Notes under the pieces: model-generated
What the model saw: the letters and a program-made list of their open reading frames with translations, nothing else
Told to the model about the DNA's origin: nothing
Database searches by the model: none
Assembly: GCF_000478605.2 (NCBI RefSeq)
Contig: NZ_ASHX02000001.1
Span: 4,851,001 to 4,915,000, forward strand
From: Streptomyces thermolilacinus SPC6
GTDB taxonomy: Bacteria > Actinomycetota > Actinomycetes > Streptomycetales > Streptomycetaceae
Direction: 5' to 3'
Length of the DNA stretch: 64,000 nt
In this document: piece after piece, positions 7,722-16,457 of the stretch
Position numbering within the stretch: the first letter of the stretch is position 1
Layout: each line of letters opens with the position of its first letter
Translations under genes and position numbers: made by a program

Positions 7722-8828
7722 TCACATCTCGCCGAGCGTCACCTGGGCCGTGCGGGGCTTGCCGCCGCGCAGGAAGCGGACCGGCACCTTCTCGCCCGGC
7801 TTCAGGGTCGCCAGCGCCTCCAGCAGCGACGTGATCGTCGTGATCTCGGCGTCACCCACCCGGGTGATGATGTCCCCCACCCGCATCCCGGCCCCCTGCG
7901 CCGCCCCGCCCTCCATGACCCGCTCCACCGCGACCCCCGTGGGCCGGTACTCGTCGTCCAGTACGGTCCGCCCCGAGATCCCCAGCGCGGCCCGCCCGGA
8001 ATCCCGTACGCTCCCGTACTTCACGATCTGGTCCGCGACCGTCCGCACCATCGACACGGGGATGGCGAACCCGATCCCGGGCGCGGTCCCGCCGCCCACC
8101 TCCGGGTCCGCTGCCGCGAGCGTCGGGATGCCGATGACCTCGCTGTTCAGGTTCACCAGCGCGCCCCCGCTGTTGCCCGGGTTGATCGGCGCCGACGTCT
8201 GCACCATGTTGCCGATCGTCGCGCCCGTACCCCCGCCGCTCCGGCTCTCGCTGACCGTGCGTCCGATCGCCGACACGATGCCCTGCGTCACGCTGCCGGA
8301 CAGGCCCAGCGGCGACCCCATCGCCAGGACGATCTGCCCGACCTCCACCTTCGCCGAGTCGCCGAACCGCGCCGGCCGCACCCCCTCGGGCGGCGGGCCG
8401 TCGAGTTTGATGACGGCGAGGTCCTGCTCCGGGTAGCTGGAGATCAGCCGCGCCGCGAGGGGCTGCTCCCGGGTGGCGACCGTGACGCGGAAGCTGCGGG
8501 CGGAGCCGACGACATGCGCGTTCGTGACGATGTGGCCCTGCGCGTCGTAGACGACCCCGGAGCCCAGGCTCTCGCCCGCCTCGATGGTGACGACCGACGG
8601 CAGCACCTCCTTGATGACGGCCTGGTAGTCGCTCTGGAGGTCACCCGGCTGCTGCCGCGGCGCGGGCGCCGGTGCCTGCGCCCGGGCCGTGCCCGAGGCG
8701 CGGGGCCCCGCCGCCGCGGGCCCGGCGGGCGGCAGGGCCGTGGTGCAGCCGGCCAGCAGGGCGACCGCGCCCACCGCGGCGACGAGGGGCAGCGACAGCG
8801 CACGCACACGCGACAGGAGGGCATCCAT
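7722..8828 (-). CDS. Trypsin-like serine protease with PDZ domain (HtrA/DegP-like), lipoprotein
   Basis: The 368-residue protein begins with a lipoprotein signal (LLAGC, Cys28), then a Pro/Ala linker, then a chymotrypsin-fold protease domain with the catalytic triad His105 (TNAHVV), Asp136 (QDLAVIK) and Ser220 (PGNSGG). A PDZ domain occupies about 275-365, with GAGMRVGDIITRVGD typical of the ligand-binding loop. It should act outside the membrane in protein quality control or processing of envelope proteins. It lies 112 bases downstream of the ABC exporter gene on the same strand, with its own AAGGGA ribosome site. It is a single-PDZ HtrA-type enzyme. Confidence 0.94.
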   Translation of the reverse strand: MDALLSRVRALSLPLVAAVGAVALLAGCTTALPPAGPAAAGPRASGTARAQAPAPAPRQQPGDLQSDYQAVIKEVLPSVVTIEAGESLGSGVVYDAQGHIVTNAHVVGSARSFRVTVATREQPLAARLISSYPEQDLAVIKLDGPPPEGVRPARFGDSAKVEVGQIVLAMGSPLGLSGSVTQGIVSAIGRTVSESRSGGGTGATIGNMVQTSAPINPGNSGGALVNLNSEVIGIPTLAAADPEVGGGTAPGIGFAIPVSMVRTVADQIVKYGSVRDSGRAALGISGRTVLDDEYRPTGVAVERVMEGGAAQGAGMRVGDIITRVGDAEITTITSLLEALATLKPGEKVPVRFLRGGKPRTAQVTLGEM

Positions 8829-8940
8829 GTCCGGAGTATCCCTTTCGCCCCCATGTCCCTGCCCCCGCAGCGCACCCGATCAGGGGGCCCGCGCCCTGCC
8901 ACCGGCCCCCGCGCCTGGCTCCCGAGGCCCCGCCGCGCCC

Positions 8941-10725
8941 CTACCCCCGCGTCGCCAGGAACTGGGTCGCCGCCAGCTCCGCGTACAGCGGGTCACCGGC
9001 CACGAGTTCCTCGTGGGTGCCCATCGCGCGTACCCGGCCCGCGTCCATCACCACGATCCGGTCCGCCAGCGTCACCGTCGACAGCCGGTGCGCCACCACC
9101 AGCACGGTCACCTCCCGCGCCACCTCCGCGACGACGTCCCGCAGCGCCAGCTCGTTCACCGCGTCCAGCTGCGACGTCGCCTCGTCCAGGAGCAGCAGCC
9201 GGGGCTTGCGCAGCAGCGCCCGGGCGACGGCGACCCGCTGCCGCTCCCCGCCCGACAGCTTGGAGCCCCGGTGCCCCACGACCGTGTCCAGACCGTCCGG
9301 CAGCCGCTCCACCAGCGCGTCGAGCCGGGCCCGTACGAGCACCTCCCAAATCTCCTCCTCCGTCGCGCCGGGCGCCGCGAACACGAGGTTCTCGCGGAGC
9401 GTCCCCGCCAGCACCGGGGCGTCCTGCTCCACGTACCCGATGGCGCCCCGCAGCTCGGCGACCGGCCAGTCCCGTACGTCCCTGCCGTCCACCAGGACCC
9501 GGCCGCCGGTCGCCTCGTAGAACCGCTCGACCAGCCCGAACACCGTCGTCTTGCCCGCGCCCGACGGCCCGACGAACGCGGTCATGCCCGGCCCCGCCAC
9601 CTCGAACGACACCCCGTGGTGGACGTACGGCAAATCCTCCCGGTACCGGAAGCCCACGTTCTCGAAGACGACCGACGCGGGCCCGCGCCCGGCCGCCACG
9701 GCGCCGCCCTGGTCCTCCGGGTCCTCGGCCTCCAGCCGCTCAGCCTCCTCGATACGGGCGATCGCCGCCGACCCCACCTGGTACTGCGTGACCGCCTCGA
9801 CCAGCTCCGACACCGGCTCGATCAGATAGAACAGGTACAGCAGGAACGCGATCAGCTCCGCCACGGTGATCGCCCCGGACGCGACCCGCGCCCCGCCGAT
9901 GCCCAGCACCGCCAGGAACGACACCTGCACCGCGAGCCCCACCGACGAACCGGCGACCGCCTGCCACTTGGCGGCCTTCACCCCGTGCCGCCACGCGTCC
10001 CGCGCCGCCGCCTCCACGACGGCCGTCTCCCGCGCCTCCGCGCCCGACGCCTTCACCGTGCGGAACGCCCCGAACGCCCTCTCCAGACGGCTGGATATCT
10101 CCCCGACCGCCTCCTGCGAACGCCGCGTCGCCTCCGCGATCCTCGGCATGGCCAGCGCGAACGCCCCGCCGATCAGCACGATCACGCCCAGCGTCACACC
10201 GAGCAGCACGGCGTCCATCAGCAGCATCATCACGAGCGTCGCCAGGAAACCCAGCGAACCCGTCACCGCCGAGACAACCGACCGGGTCGTCACGGCCCGC
10301 AGCAGCGTCGTGTCCGAGGTGATCCGCGACATCAGGTCGCCCGGCTGGGTCCGCTCCACCTCCGCGAGCCGCAGCCGCAGCAGCCGCCCGATCAGCGACC
10401 GGCGCGCGGCGAGCACCACCGACTCGGCGGTGCGCTCCAGGAGGTACGAGCCGGTCGCCTGGACCACCGCGCCCGCGACGACCAGCGCGGTCAGGCCCAG
10501 CAGGACGCCCGTGATCGACTCGGCCCTGCCGAGCCGCTCCACCAGCGTCTTCGCGGCGAGCGGCTGCGCGAGACCGGCCACGGTGCCGACCAGCGCCAGC
10601 AGCGTGCCCAGCGCGACGACCGCCCGGTGCGGCCGGAAGTGCCTGTACAGGGCCCGCCAGGTCTCGCGGGCGGGCAGTCGGGGCGTCGAGGCCCCCTTGT
10701 CTCCAGCGTCTTCACCACTACTCAC
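8941..10725 (-). CDS. ABC exporter half-transporter (fused permease and ATPase)
   Basis: From the GTG at 10725 the product has 594 residues, standard for an exporter half-unit. Six membrane segments lie between about 35 and 305. The ATPase domain has Walker A GPSGAGKT (386-393), Q-loop YVEQDAP (431-437), signature LSGGERQ (490-496), Walker B LLLLDEA (510-516) and switch histidine AHRLST (545-550). It would work as a homodimer or with a partner to export lipids, peptides or drugs; the substrate cannot be read from sequence. The open frame extends 61 codons upstream into a tandem-repeat region, but those residues are not transporter-like, so the GTG is preferred. Confidence 0.94.
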   Translation of the reverse strand: MSSGEDAGDKGASTPRLPARETWRALYRHFRPHRAVVALGTLLALVGTVAGLAQPLAAKTLVERLGRAESITGVLLGLTALVVAGAVVQATGSYLLERTAESVVLAARRSLIGRLLRLRLAEVERTQPGDLMSRITSDTTLLRAVTTRSVVSAVTGSLGFLATLVMMLLMDAVLLGVTLGVIVLIGGAFALAMPRIAEATRRSQEAVGEISSRLERAFGAFRTVKASGAEARETAVVEAAARDAWRHGVKAAKWQAVAGSSVGLAVQVSFLAVLGIGGARVASGAITVAELIAFLLYLFYLIEPVSELVEAVTQYQVGSAAIARIEEAERLEAEDPEDQGGAVAAGRGPASVVFENVGFRYREDLPYVHHGVSFEVAGPGMTAFVGPSGAGKTTVFGLVERFYEATGGRVLVDGRDVRDWPVAELRGAIGYVEQDAPVLAGTLRENLVFAAPGATEEEIWEVLVRARLDALVERLPDGLDTVVGHRGSKLSGGERQRVAVARALLRKPRLLLLDEATSQLDAVNELALRDVVAEVAREVTVLVVAHRLSTVTLADRIVVMDAGRVRAMGTHEELVAGDPLYAELAATQFLATRG

Positions 10726-11127
10726 ACCGGCAAGGACGCGAAAACCCCGCCCCCGCCTGCCCGCCGGACGGGCGAGATCGAGTCGAGTCGGGAGGGGCAC
10801 GGGGGCGGGAGGGATCACGCCGGGGCGGTTCGGGCCACCGCCGGCGGGGCGGTCACAACGCGGCACGGCGACGCGCACGAAACGGGTACGCGGCGGAGGC
10901 CGGGCCACGGATCAGGCGATACGCGACGGGGCCGGGGTGAGGCAGGAGGTACGCGACGGAGGCCCGGGCGGCGACGCAGCGGTACGCGGCGGGGCCGGGC
11001 GGCGACGCGGGAGGTACGCGACGGGGCCGGCCCACACGCACGAGACGGCCCGCACCCGCGCGGGCGTCCGGCACGCACGTACACGACCGCCAGGGCCACG
11101 CGCCCGGCGCGCGACGAACGCCTCCGC
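10726..11127. repeat. Gene-free stretch with a ~32-bp tandem array
   Basis: No gene is supported here although several frames stay open because of composition. Five copies of a unit beginning TACGCG(G/A)CGG(A/G)GGCC start at 10887, 10920, 10950, 10983 and 11015, giving periods of 33, 30, 33 and 32 bases. The first 150 bases are the upstream region of the ABC exporter. I see no clear terminator or promoter within the array. Confidence 0.75.
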
Positions 11128-11925
11128 TCAGCCCCGTACGCCGCACAGGTGCAGCAGCGACGCCACCCTGCGGTACGGGTCGGTGCGGCCCGCGCGGTCC
11201 TCGGCGGCCAGCAGCCGGTCCAGCTCCTGCGCGGCGGGCAGGCCCTCGTCCTTGGGCACCGTGTCGGTGAAGACCCGCACGCCGTACCAGGCCTGGAGCG
11301 GCGCCGCGATCCCGGCGAGCGTGGCCGTCAGCGTGTCGAGCCGGTCGGCGCGCATCGGCACGCCCAGCTCGCTCGCGCACGTGTCCGCGTCGAACGCGGC
11401 GAGGGCACCGGCCCAGTCCCCGGTCAGCCCCGGCCGCATGGCCAGCGCGTCCGCGTTCCGTACGACCAGGGACAGCAGGCCGCCGGGCGCCAGCATCCGG
11501 GCGAGTCCGGCCAGCATGGCGTCGGGCTCGTCCACGTACATCAGCACGCCGTGGCACAGCACGACGTCGAAGCTCCCCGGCAGGAAGTGCACGCCGGTCT
11601 CCCGGCCGTCGCCCTCGATCAGCCGGAACCGCTCGCGGATGCCCGCCGGTTCCCCTGCCAGCGCCTCGCGGGCGACCTTCAGCATCTCCGGGTCGGACTC
11701 CAGCCCGGTCACCGTGTGCCCGGCCCGCGCCAGCCGCAGGGCCTGCGTGCCCTGGCCCATGCCGACGTCGAGTATCCGCAGCCGCTGGCCCACCGGGTAG
11801 CGGGCGCCTATCTGCTCGTCCAGCTGGCGCGCGATGAGCTCCTGGCGGACCGTGTCACGCAGTCCGCCGAGCCCGCCCAGCCATTCCGCCGCCGCGCCTC
11901 CGCAACCGGAGACCGCGGTGCTCAG
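11128..11925 (-). CDS. Class I SAM-dependent methyltransferase
   Basis: The product has SAM motif I ILDVGMGQGT at about 51-60, an acidic residue in LESD after the next strand, EGDGRETG for the adenine contact, and FDVVLCHGVLMYVDEPD as motif II. The methyl acceptor is unknown; it most resembles CmoA/UbiE-type small-molecule or RNA methyltransferases. The start is odd: the only codon near the expected N-terminus is a CTG at 11925 that overlaps the stop of the upstream DUF3043 gene (CTGA) and follows GGGGAGAG. ATG, GTG and TTG alternatives would extend far into that gene (first at 12111) or delete motif I. About 265 residues from the CTG. Confidence 0.85.
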   Translation of the reverse strand: MSTAVSGCGGAAAEWLGGLGGLRDTVRQELIARQLDEQIGARYPVGQRLRILDVGMGQGTQALRLARAGHTVTGLESDPEMLKVAREALAGEPAGIRERFRLIEGDGRETGVHFLPGSFDVVLCHGVLMYVDEPDAMLAGLARMLAPGGLLSLVVRNADALAMRPGLTGDWAGALAAFDADTCASELGVPMRADRLDTLTATLAGIAAPLQAWYGVRVFTDTVPKDEGLPAAQELDRLLAAEDRAGRTDPYRRVASLLHLCGVRG

Positions 11926-12518
11926 GGCCGCTCTCCCCGTTTGACCTGCGGCTTCGGCAGCCGCAGTCGGCGCATCTGGAGCGAGCGCATCAGGGCGTAC
12001 GCCACGGCGCCGCGCTTCGGCTCGTCCGGGAAGCGCTGCTTCAGCTGCTTCTTCAGACGGATCGACAGGCCGATCGAGTCCACGATGATCAGGACGATGA
12101 CGCCCAGCCACAGCATCGTGGCGATCGCCTGCATGTTGCCGACCTGGATCACCGACAGGACGAGGATGACCACCGCCAGCGGCAGGAACATCTCGGCGAC
12201 GAAGAACCGCGAGTCGACGAAGTCGCGCACGAAGCGGCGGACCGGCCCCCGGTCGCGGACGGGCAGGAAACGCTCGTCGCCCGTCGCCAGCGCCTCGCGC
12301 TGGCGGGCCAGGTCGGCACGGCGGGCCTCGCGCTGGCGGCGCATCGCCTCCTTGCGGTCGAGCGGTGGCGTCACCGCGCGGCGGCGCTGGGTCTGGGCCT
12401 CGCTCCGCTTCGGGGTCGGGCGGCCCTTCGGGGCCTGCGGGTCGCGGGGCTGCTTGGAGAGGTCCGCCGTCACCTTGCCGGTGGGGGCCTTCTCATCCTT
12501 CGAACGGCTACGGAACAC
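11922..12518 (-). CDS. DUF3043 membrane protein
   Basis: From GTG 12518 the product is 198 residues, beginning FRSRSKDEKAPTGKVTADL after the start, a highly charged N-terminal half (about 1-115), two adjacent hydrophobic segments (about 118-160) and a basic C-terminal tail ending KPQVKRGERP. This is the DUF3043 pattern common in actinobacteria; function is not known. Upstream in-frame codons to 12683 overlap the promoter side of the divergent pspA gene and are rejected. It overlaps the methyltransferase gene by four bases, so the two are probably co-translated. Confidence 0.88.
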   Translation of the reverse strand: MFRSRSKDEKAPTGKVTADLSKQPRDPQAPKGRPTPKRSEAQTQRRRAVTPPLDRKEAMRRQREARRADLARQREALATGDERFLPVRDRGPVRRFVRDFVDSRFFVAEMFLPLAVVILVLSVIQVGNMQAIATMLWLGVIVLIIVDSIGLSIRLKKQLKQRFPDEPKRGAVAYALMRSLQMRRLRLPKPQVKRGERP

Positions 12519-12781
12519 AAAGCCCAAGGGTACGGGGTGCCGCGCATGGACCCCACCCCGGCGGGGAACGATCCGGCAACGGCCCGCGTCCCCACAGGCA
12601 GGCCCCGGCGGTCGCCCCGACGTCCTTCTACTCCCTGCGCTGGAGGAAGGCCCGTCGTCAGTCGTCCTTGGGGAGGAGCGCATCAGCGCTCGAACAGTGC
12701 GGTAATGGAAGCAGGGCCCGTACTGTGGGTTCTGTCGGAGTGCTGCAGCCGAGTCGGTTCAGAAGGGGGCGCGCGAAGCCC

Positions 12782-13582
12782 ATGAGCGGTGTCATGAAGC
12801 GTATGGGGATGATCTTCCGCGCGAAGGCGAACAAGGCCCTGGACCGGGCCGAGGACCCGCGCGAGACCCTCGATTACTCGTACCAGAAGCAGCTGGAGCT
12901 GCTCCAGAAGGTCCGCCGCGGCGTGGCCGACGTGGCGACCTCCCGCAAACGCCTCGAACTCCAGCTGAACCAGCTCCAGAGCCAGTCCGCCAAGCTGGAG
13001 GACCAGGGCCGCAAGGCGCTGGCGCTCGGCCGCGAGGACCTCGCCCGCGAGGCGCTGTCCCGGCGGGCCGCGCTCCAGCAGCAGGTGACCGACCTGGAGA
13101 CGCAGCACCAGACGCTCCAGGGCGAGGAGGAGAAGCTGACGCTCGCCGCGCAGCGCCTCCAGGCCAAGGTGGACGCCTTCCGTACGAAGAAGGAGACCAT
13201 CAAGGCGACGTACACGGCCGCGCAGGCGCAGACCCGCATCGCCGAGTCGTTCTCCGGCATCTCGGAGGAGATGAGCGACGTGGGCGTGGCCATCCAGCGC
13301 GCCGAGGACAAGACGGCGCAGCTCCAGGCCCGCGCCGGTGCCATCGACGAGCTGCTCGCGTCCGGCGCCCTCGACGACCAGTCGGGCCTCGCCAAGGACG
13401 ACATCCAGGCCGAGCTGGACCGCCTGTCGGGCGGTACGGACGTGGAGCTGGAGCTCCAGCGGATGAAGGCCGAGCTGGCGGGCGGTACGACCCCGCAGCA
13501 GGCCATCGAGGGCGGCGACGGCACGCAGCAGGGCCAGGCGCAGGGCCAGGGCCAGGCACGGCCCCGGTTCGACAAGAGCTGA
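12782..13582 (+). CDS. pspA: PspA/IM30 (ESCRT-III-like) membrane stress protein
   Basis: The 266-residue protein begins MSGVMKRMGMIFRAKANKALDRAEDPRETLDYSYQ, the amphipathic start of PspA/IM30, followed by a long coiled coil (about 30-225) rich in Gln, Leu, Arg and Glu. The C-terminus is a Gln/Gly-rich tail. PspA coats damaged inner membrane and preserves the proton motive force. ATG 12794 is an alternative start. pspAA follows 63 bases downstream. Next comes a NarL-type two-component system that could sense envelope stress, though no direct link is shown. The gene is divergent from the DUF3043 gene. Confidence 0.95.
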   Translation: MSGVMKRMGMIFRAKANKALDRAEDPRETLDYSYQKQLELLQKVRRGVADVATSRKRLELQLNQLQSQSAKLEDQGRKALALGREDLAREALSRRAALQQQVTDLETQHQTLQGEEEKLTLAAQRLQAKVDAFRTKKETIKATYTAAQAQTRIAESFSGISEEMSDVGVAIQRAEDKTAQLQARAGAIDELLASGALDDQSGLAKDDIQAELDRLSGGTDVELELQRMKAELAGGTTPQQAIEGGDGTQQGQAQGQGQARPRFDKS

Positions 13583-13645
13583 GGCCCGGCCGGGGGCCGG
13601 CGTTCCACAGGAGCTCAGGAGCTCACGAGCTAAGGACGGCGCGTC

Positions 13646-13927
13646 ATGATCGTACGGATCATGGGGGAGGGCCAGGTCAGGCTGGCCGACTGGCACTTCG
13701 CCGAGCTGAACCGGCTGGACGACGAGCTGCTCGCCGAGATGGAGACCGGTGACGAGGCCGGTTTCCGCCGGACCCTGCACGCCCTGCTGGGCCGCGTGCG
13801 GGAGCTGGGCGAGCGGCTCCCGGACGACTCCCTGGAGCCGTCGGAGCTGATCCTCCCGTCGCCGGACGCCTCCCTGGAGGACGTGCGCTCCCTCCTCTCC
13901 GACGACGGCCTGATCCCGCCGCTGTAG
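13646..13927 (+). CDS. pspAA: PspA-associated protein PspAA
   Basis: A 93-residue acidic protein starting MIVRIMGEGQVRLADWHFAELNRLDDELLAEMETGDE, matching the short family that follows pspA in actinobacteria and archaea. A ribosome site AAGGA is eight bases before the ATG. Residues 1-20 form a likely beta hairpin; the rest is largely helical, with a C-terminal SLEDVRSLLSDDGLIP motif. It is thought to be part of the Psp complex, but its exact role is unknown to me. It lies 63 bases behind pspA on the same strand. Confidence 0.92.
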   Translation: MIVRIMGEGQVRLADWHFAELNRLDDELLAEMETGDEAGFRRTLHALLGRVRELGERLPDDSLEPSELILPSPDASLEDVRSLLSDDGLIPPL

Positions 13928-14123
13928 TCCTGGCCCTTGCGGGACTCCCCGTACTGGGCGGAGTCCTCGTACCGGTACAGGTGCGGCGGCCCCGCCCCGC
14001 GCCCGTACCGGCCCACTCCGCGCCCGACCGGCCGCGCCCGCACTCGTACCGGACCGCCCCCGCCCCTTTCCGGCGGGCGGCGGGCGGCGGGGCCGGTGCG
14101 GGGCCGGGGCTACCCTCTCGGGT

Positions 14124-15410
14124 GTGCCGGCACAAGGAAACGCCCTCACCCGCTGCCGCGACCGGCTGCGCGCGCACCCGCTCGCCTTCGACGCGCTCCT
14201 GGCCACGGCGGTCCTCGGGGCGATGGTCCTCGGCTCGTTCGCCGATCCGCACGGCGACGGCAGCGGCCCCACGTTCGGCACCCGCACCCCCGGCCCCGGC
14301 AGCGTCCTGCTCATGGTGGTGGGCGCCGCCGCCCTCGTGGCGCGGCGCCGCGCGCCCAAGCAGGTCCTCGCCTGCACCGGCGCCGTCACGGTCGCCGAGT
14401 TCGTCGCGGGGGACCCCGCCGCGCCCGTGGCGATGAGCGCGGTCGTCGCCCTGTACACGGTCGCCTCCCGCACCGACCGGCCCACCACGTGGCGGGTCGG
14501 CCTCGCGACGATGACGGTCCTGACGGCCGCCGCCATGTTCTTCGGCTCAGCCCCCTGGTACACCCAGGAGAACCTGGGCGTCTTCGCGTGGACGGGCATG
14601 GCCGCCGCCGCGGGCGACGCGGTCCGCAGCCGCCGCGCGTTCGTCGACGCCATACGGGAGCGTGCCGAGCGCGCCGAGCGCACCCGCGAGGAGGAGGCCC
14701 GCCGCCGCGTCGCCGAGGAGCGCCTGCGCATCGCCCGCGACCTGCACGACGTGGTCGCCCACCACATCGCCCTGGTCAACGTCCAGGCCGGGGTCGCCGC
14801 GCACGTCATGGACCGCCGCCCCGACCAGGCGAAGGAGGCCCTCGCGCACGTACGGGACGCCAGCCGCAGCGCGCTGGACGAGCTGCGCGCCACGGTCGGC
14901 CTGCTCCGCCAGTCCGGCGACCCGGAGGCGCCCACCGAGCCCGCGCCGGGCCTGGCCGTCCTGGACGACCTGCTGGACACGTTCCGCCACGCCGGTCTCC
15001 CCGTGCGCCTCGCCCGCACCGACCAGGACACGCACCTTCCGGCCGCCGTGGACCTCGCCGCGTACAGGATCGTCCAGGAGGCGCTCACCAACGTCCGCAA
15101 GCACGCGGGCACCGACGCGACCGCCGAGGTCAGCGTCCTGCGCGTCGGCCGGACCATCGAGGTGACCGTGCTGGACGACGGCGGCACCCCCGGCCCCGGA
15201 CCCGGCCCCGCGGACAGCACCGCCGCGCCGCGCCCCGGACCCGCCGCCCCCGCCGACCGGGCACCCGGCGGGCACGGGCTGCTCGGCATGCGCGAGCGGG
15301 TCGCGGCGATCGGCGGGGCGCTCTCCACCGGTCCCCGGTACGGGGGCGGCTTCCGCGTGCAGGCGATACTTCCCCTCACCACACGCTCCGGAGAGGACCT
15401 GGTCCCATGA
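14124..15410 (+). CDS. NarL-family sensor histidine kinase
   Basis: The 428-residue protein has four or five membrane segments in residues 20-165, a short coiled linker of Arg/Glu (170-200), a HisKA_3 dimerisation box with the phospho-accepting His208 in ARDLHDVVAHH, and an HATPase domain with N-box EALTNVRKHAG and G-box HGLLGMRERV. Extracellular sensing loops are very short, so the signal may be membrane-borne. The GTG at 14124 is used; CTACCCT 11 bases upstream could be a -10 for a nearly leaderless transcript. Its stop overlaps the response regulator start (ATGA), so the pair is one unit. The location behind pspA-pspAA suggests an envelope-stress role by context only. Confidence 0.94.
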   Translation: MPAQGNALTRCRDRLRAHPLAFDALLATAVLGAMVLGSFADPHGDGSGPTFGTRTPGPGSVLLMVVGAAALVARRRAPKQVLACTGAVTVAEFVAGDPAAPVAMSAVVALYTVASRTDRPTTWRVGLATMTVLTAAAMFFGSAPWYTQENLGVFAWTGMAAAAGDAVRSRRAFVDAIRERAERAERTREEEARRRVAEERLRIARDLHDVVAHHIALVNVQAGVAAHVMDRRPDQAKEALAHVRDASRSALDELRATVGLLRQSGDPEAPTEPAPGLAVLDDLLDTFRHAGLPVRLARTDQDTHLPAAVDLAAYRIVQEALTNVRKHAGTDATAEVSVLRVGRTIEVTVLDDGGTPGPGPGPADSTAAPRPGPAAPADRAPGGHGLLGMRERVAAIGGALSTGPRYGGGFRVQAILPLTTRSGEDLVP

Positions 15411-16141
15411 CGACGAACGAGCCGATCAAGGTGCTGCTCGCCGACGACCAGGCCCTGCTGCGCAGCGCGTTCCGGGTGCTGGTCGAGTCGGAGCCGGACA
15501 TGCGGGTCGTCGGCGAGGCGTCGGACGGCGCCGAGGCGGTCGCCCTGACCCGTACGACCTCGCCGGACGTGGTGCTGATGGACATCCGCATGCCCGGTAC
15601 GGACGGCCTGGCGGCGACCCGCGAGATCTCCGCCGACCCGGCGCTCGCCCATGTCCACGTGGTGATGCTGACGACGTTCGAGGTGGACGAGTACGTCGTG
15701 CAGTCGCTGCGCGCCGGGGCGTGCGGCTTCCTCGGCAAGGGCGCCGAACCGGACGAGCTGCTGAGCGCCATCCGGGTCGCCGCCGCCGGGGACGCCCTGC
15801 TGTCGCCCGCCGCGACCAAGGGCCTGATCGCCACGTTCCTCGCCCAGAGCCCGCGGGTCGCGCCGGGCGCGGGGGGCGCCGACGGCGGGCCGCACCCGGC
15901 CGGTCCCGGCGGCCCCGGGCACGCCGAGCGGCTGGCCGGTCTGACGGGCCGTGAGCGCGAGGTGCTGGTCCATGTCGCCGCGGGGCTCTCCAACGACGAG
16001 ATCGCCGGGCGCCTCCAGGTCAGCCCGCTCACCGTCAAGACGCATGTGAACCGGGCCATGGCGAAACTCGGGGCCCGCGACCGCGCTCAGCTGGTCGTCA
16101 TCGCGTACGAGTCGGGGCTGGTACGCCCGAGGGTGGACTGA
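15407..16141 (+). CDS. NarL/LuxR-family response regulator
   Basis: The 244-residue protein has a receiver domain with the acidic pair Asp13-Asp14 (LLADDQA), phospho-acceptor Asp59 (VLMDIRMPG), conserved Thr (MLTTFE) and Lys111 (LGKG), then a Gly/Pro linker and a LuxR-type helix-turn-helix from about 175 (LTGREREVLVHVAAGLSNDEIAGRLQVSPLTVKTHVNRAMAKL). It should be phosphorylated by the kinase encoded just upstream, with which it shares a four-base overlap, and bind DNA as a dimer. Its targets are not evident; the RND efflux gene 316 bases downstream is a reasonable candidate. Confidence 0.95.
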   Translation: MTTNEPIKVLLADDQALLRSAFRVLVESEPDMRVVGEASDGAEAVALTRTTSPDVVLMDIRMPGTDGLAATREISADPALAHVHVVMLTTFEVDEYVVQSLRAGACGFLGKGAEPDELLSAIRVAAAGDALLSPAATKGLIATFLAQSPRVAPGAGGADGGPHPAGPGGPGHAERLAGLTGREREVLVHVAAGLSNDEIAGRLQVSPLTVKTHVNRAMAKLGARDRAQLVVIAYESGLVRPRVD

Positions 16142-16457
16142 GCCGCCTCCCGGCGTACTCCGAACGCGGTAGCGGACCGCGTCAGGAATGGACCTGGGGG
16201 CGAGGGAACACCCCTCTCCGATGGCGGATGGTGTGGGGGACCGTACGACCCGCCCCGACCCGGCACCGGACCGGACCCGACCGAACACCGGAACGCCCAC
16301 GAGAACCGGCACCGGACCCGGACCCGGACCCGATCCAGCACCGGACCCTAACCCGCATCGGCGCCGGACCCGGTCCGGTACCGCACCGGACCGGACCCGA
16401 TCCGGCGCCGGGCCGCCGGCCGCCAAGCCGCACCCCGGAAGAGAGACTCACGACGCC
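16142..16457. repeat. Gene-free C-rich repeat region upstream of the RND pump
   Basis: This 316-base stretch is dominated by CCGGACC and CCCGGA hexamer-like repeats from about 16241 to 16425. A 20-bp unit (16262-16281) recurs almost exactly at 16382-16401, 120 bases later. The frame stays open and could be read as an N-terminal extension of the pump (Arg/Thr/Pro/Asp-rich), but that peptide is low-complexity and unlike any RND N-terminus. The final bases carry the ribosome site GGAAGAGAG for the pump. Confidence 0.75.

Noticed and set aside
10726..10908. Upstream extension of the ABC exporter
   Set aside because: The 61 added residues are Arg/Pro-rich, reach into a repeat region and lack similarity to transporter N-termini; GTG 10725 gives the usual length.
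16188..16457. N-terminal extension of the RND permease
   Set aside because: The extra 90 residues are Arg/Thr/Pro/Asp repeats read from C-rich repeat DNA; the true start at 16458 has a good ribosome site and the normal RND N-terminus.
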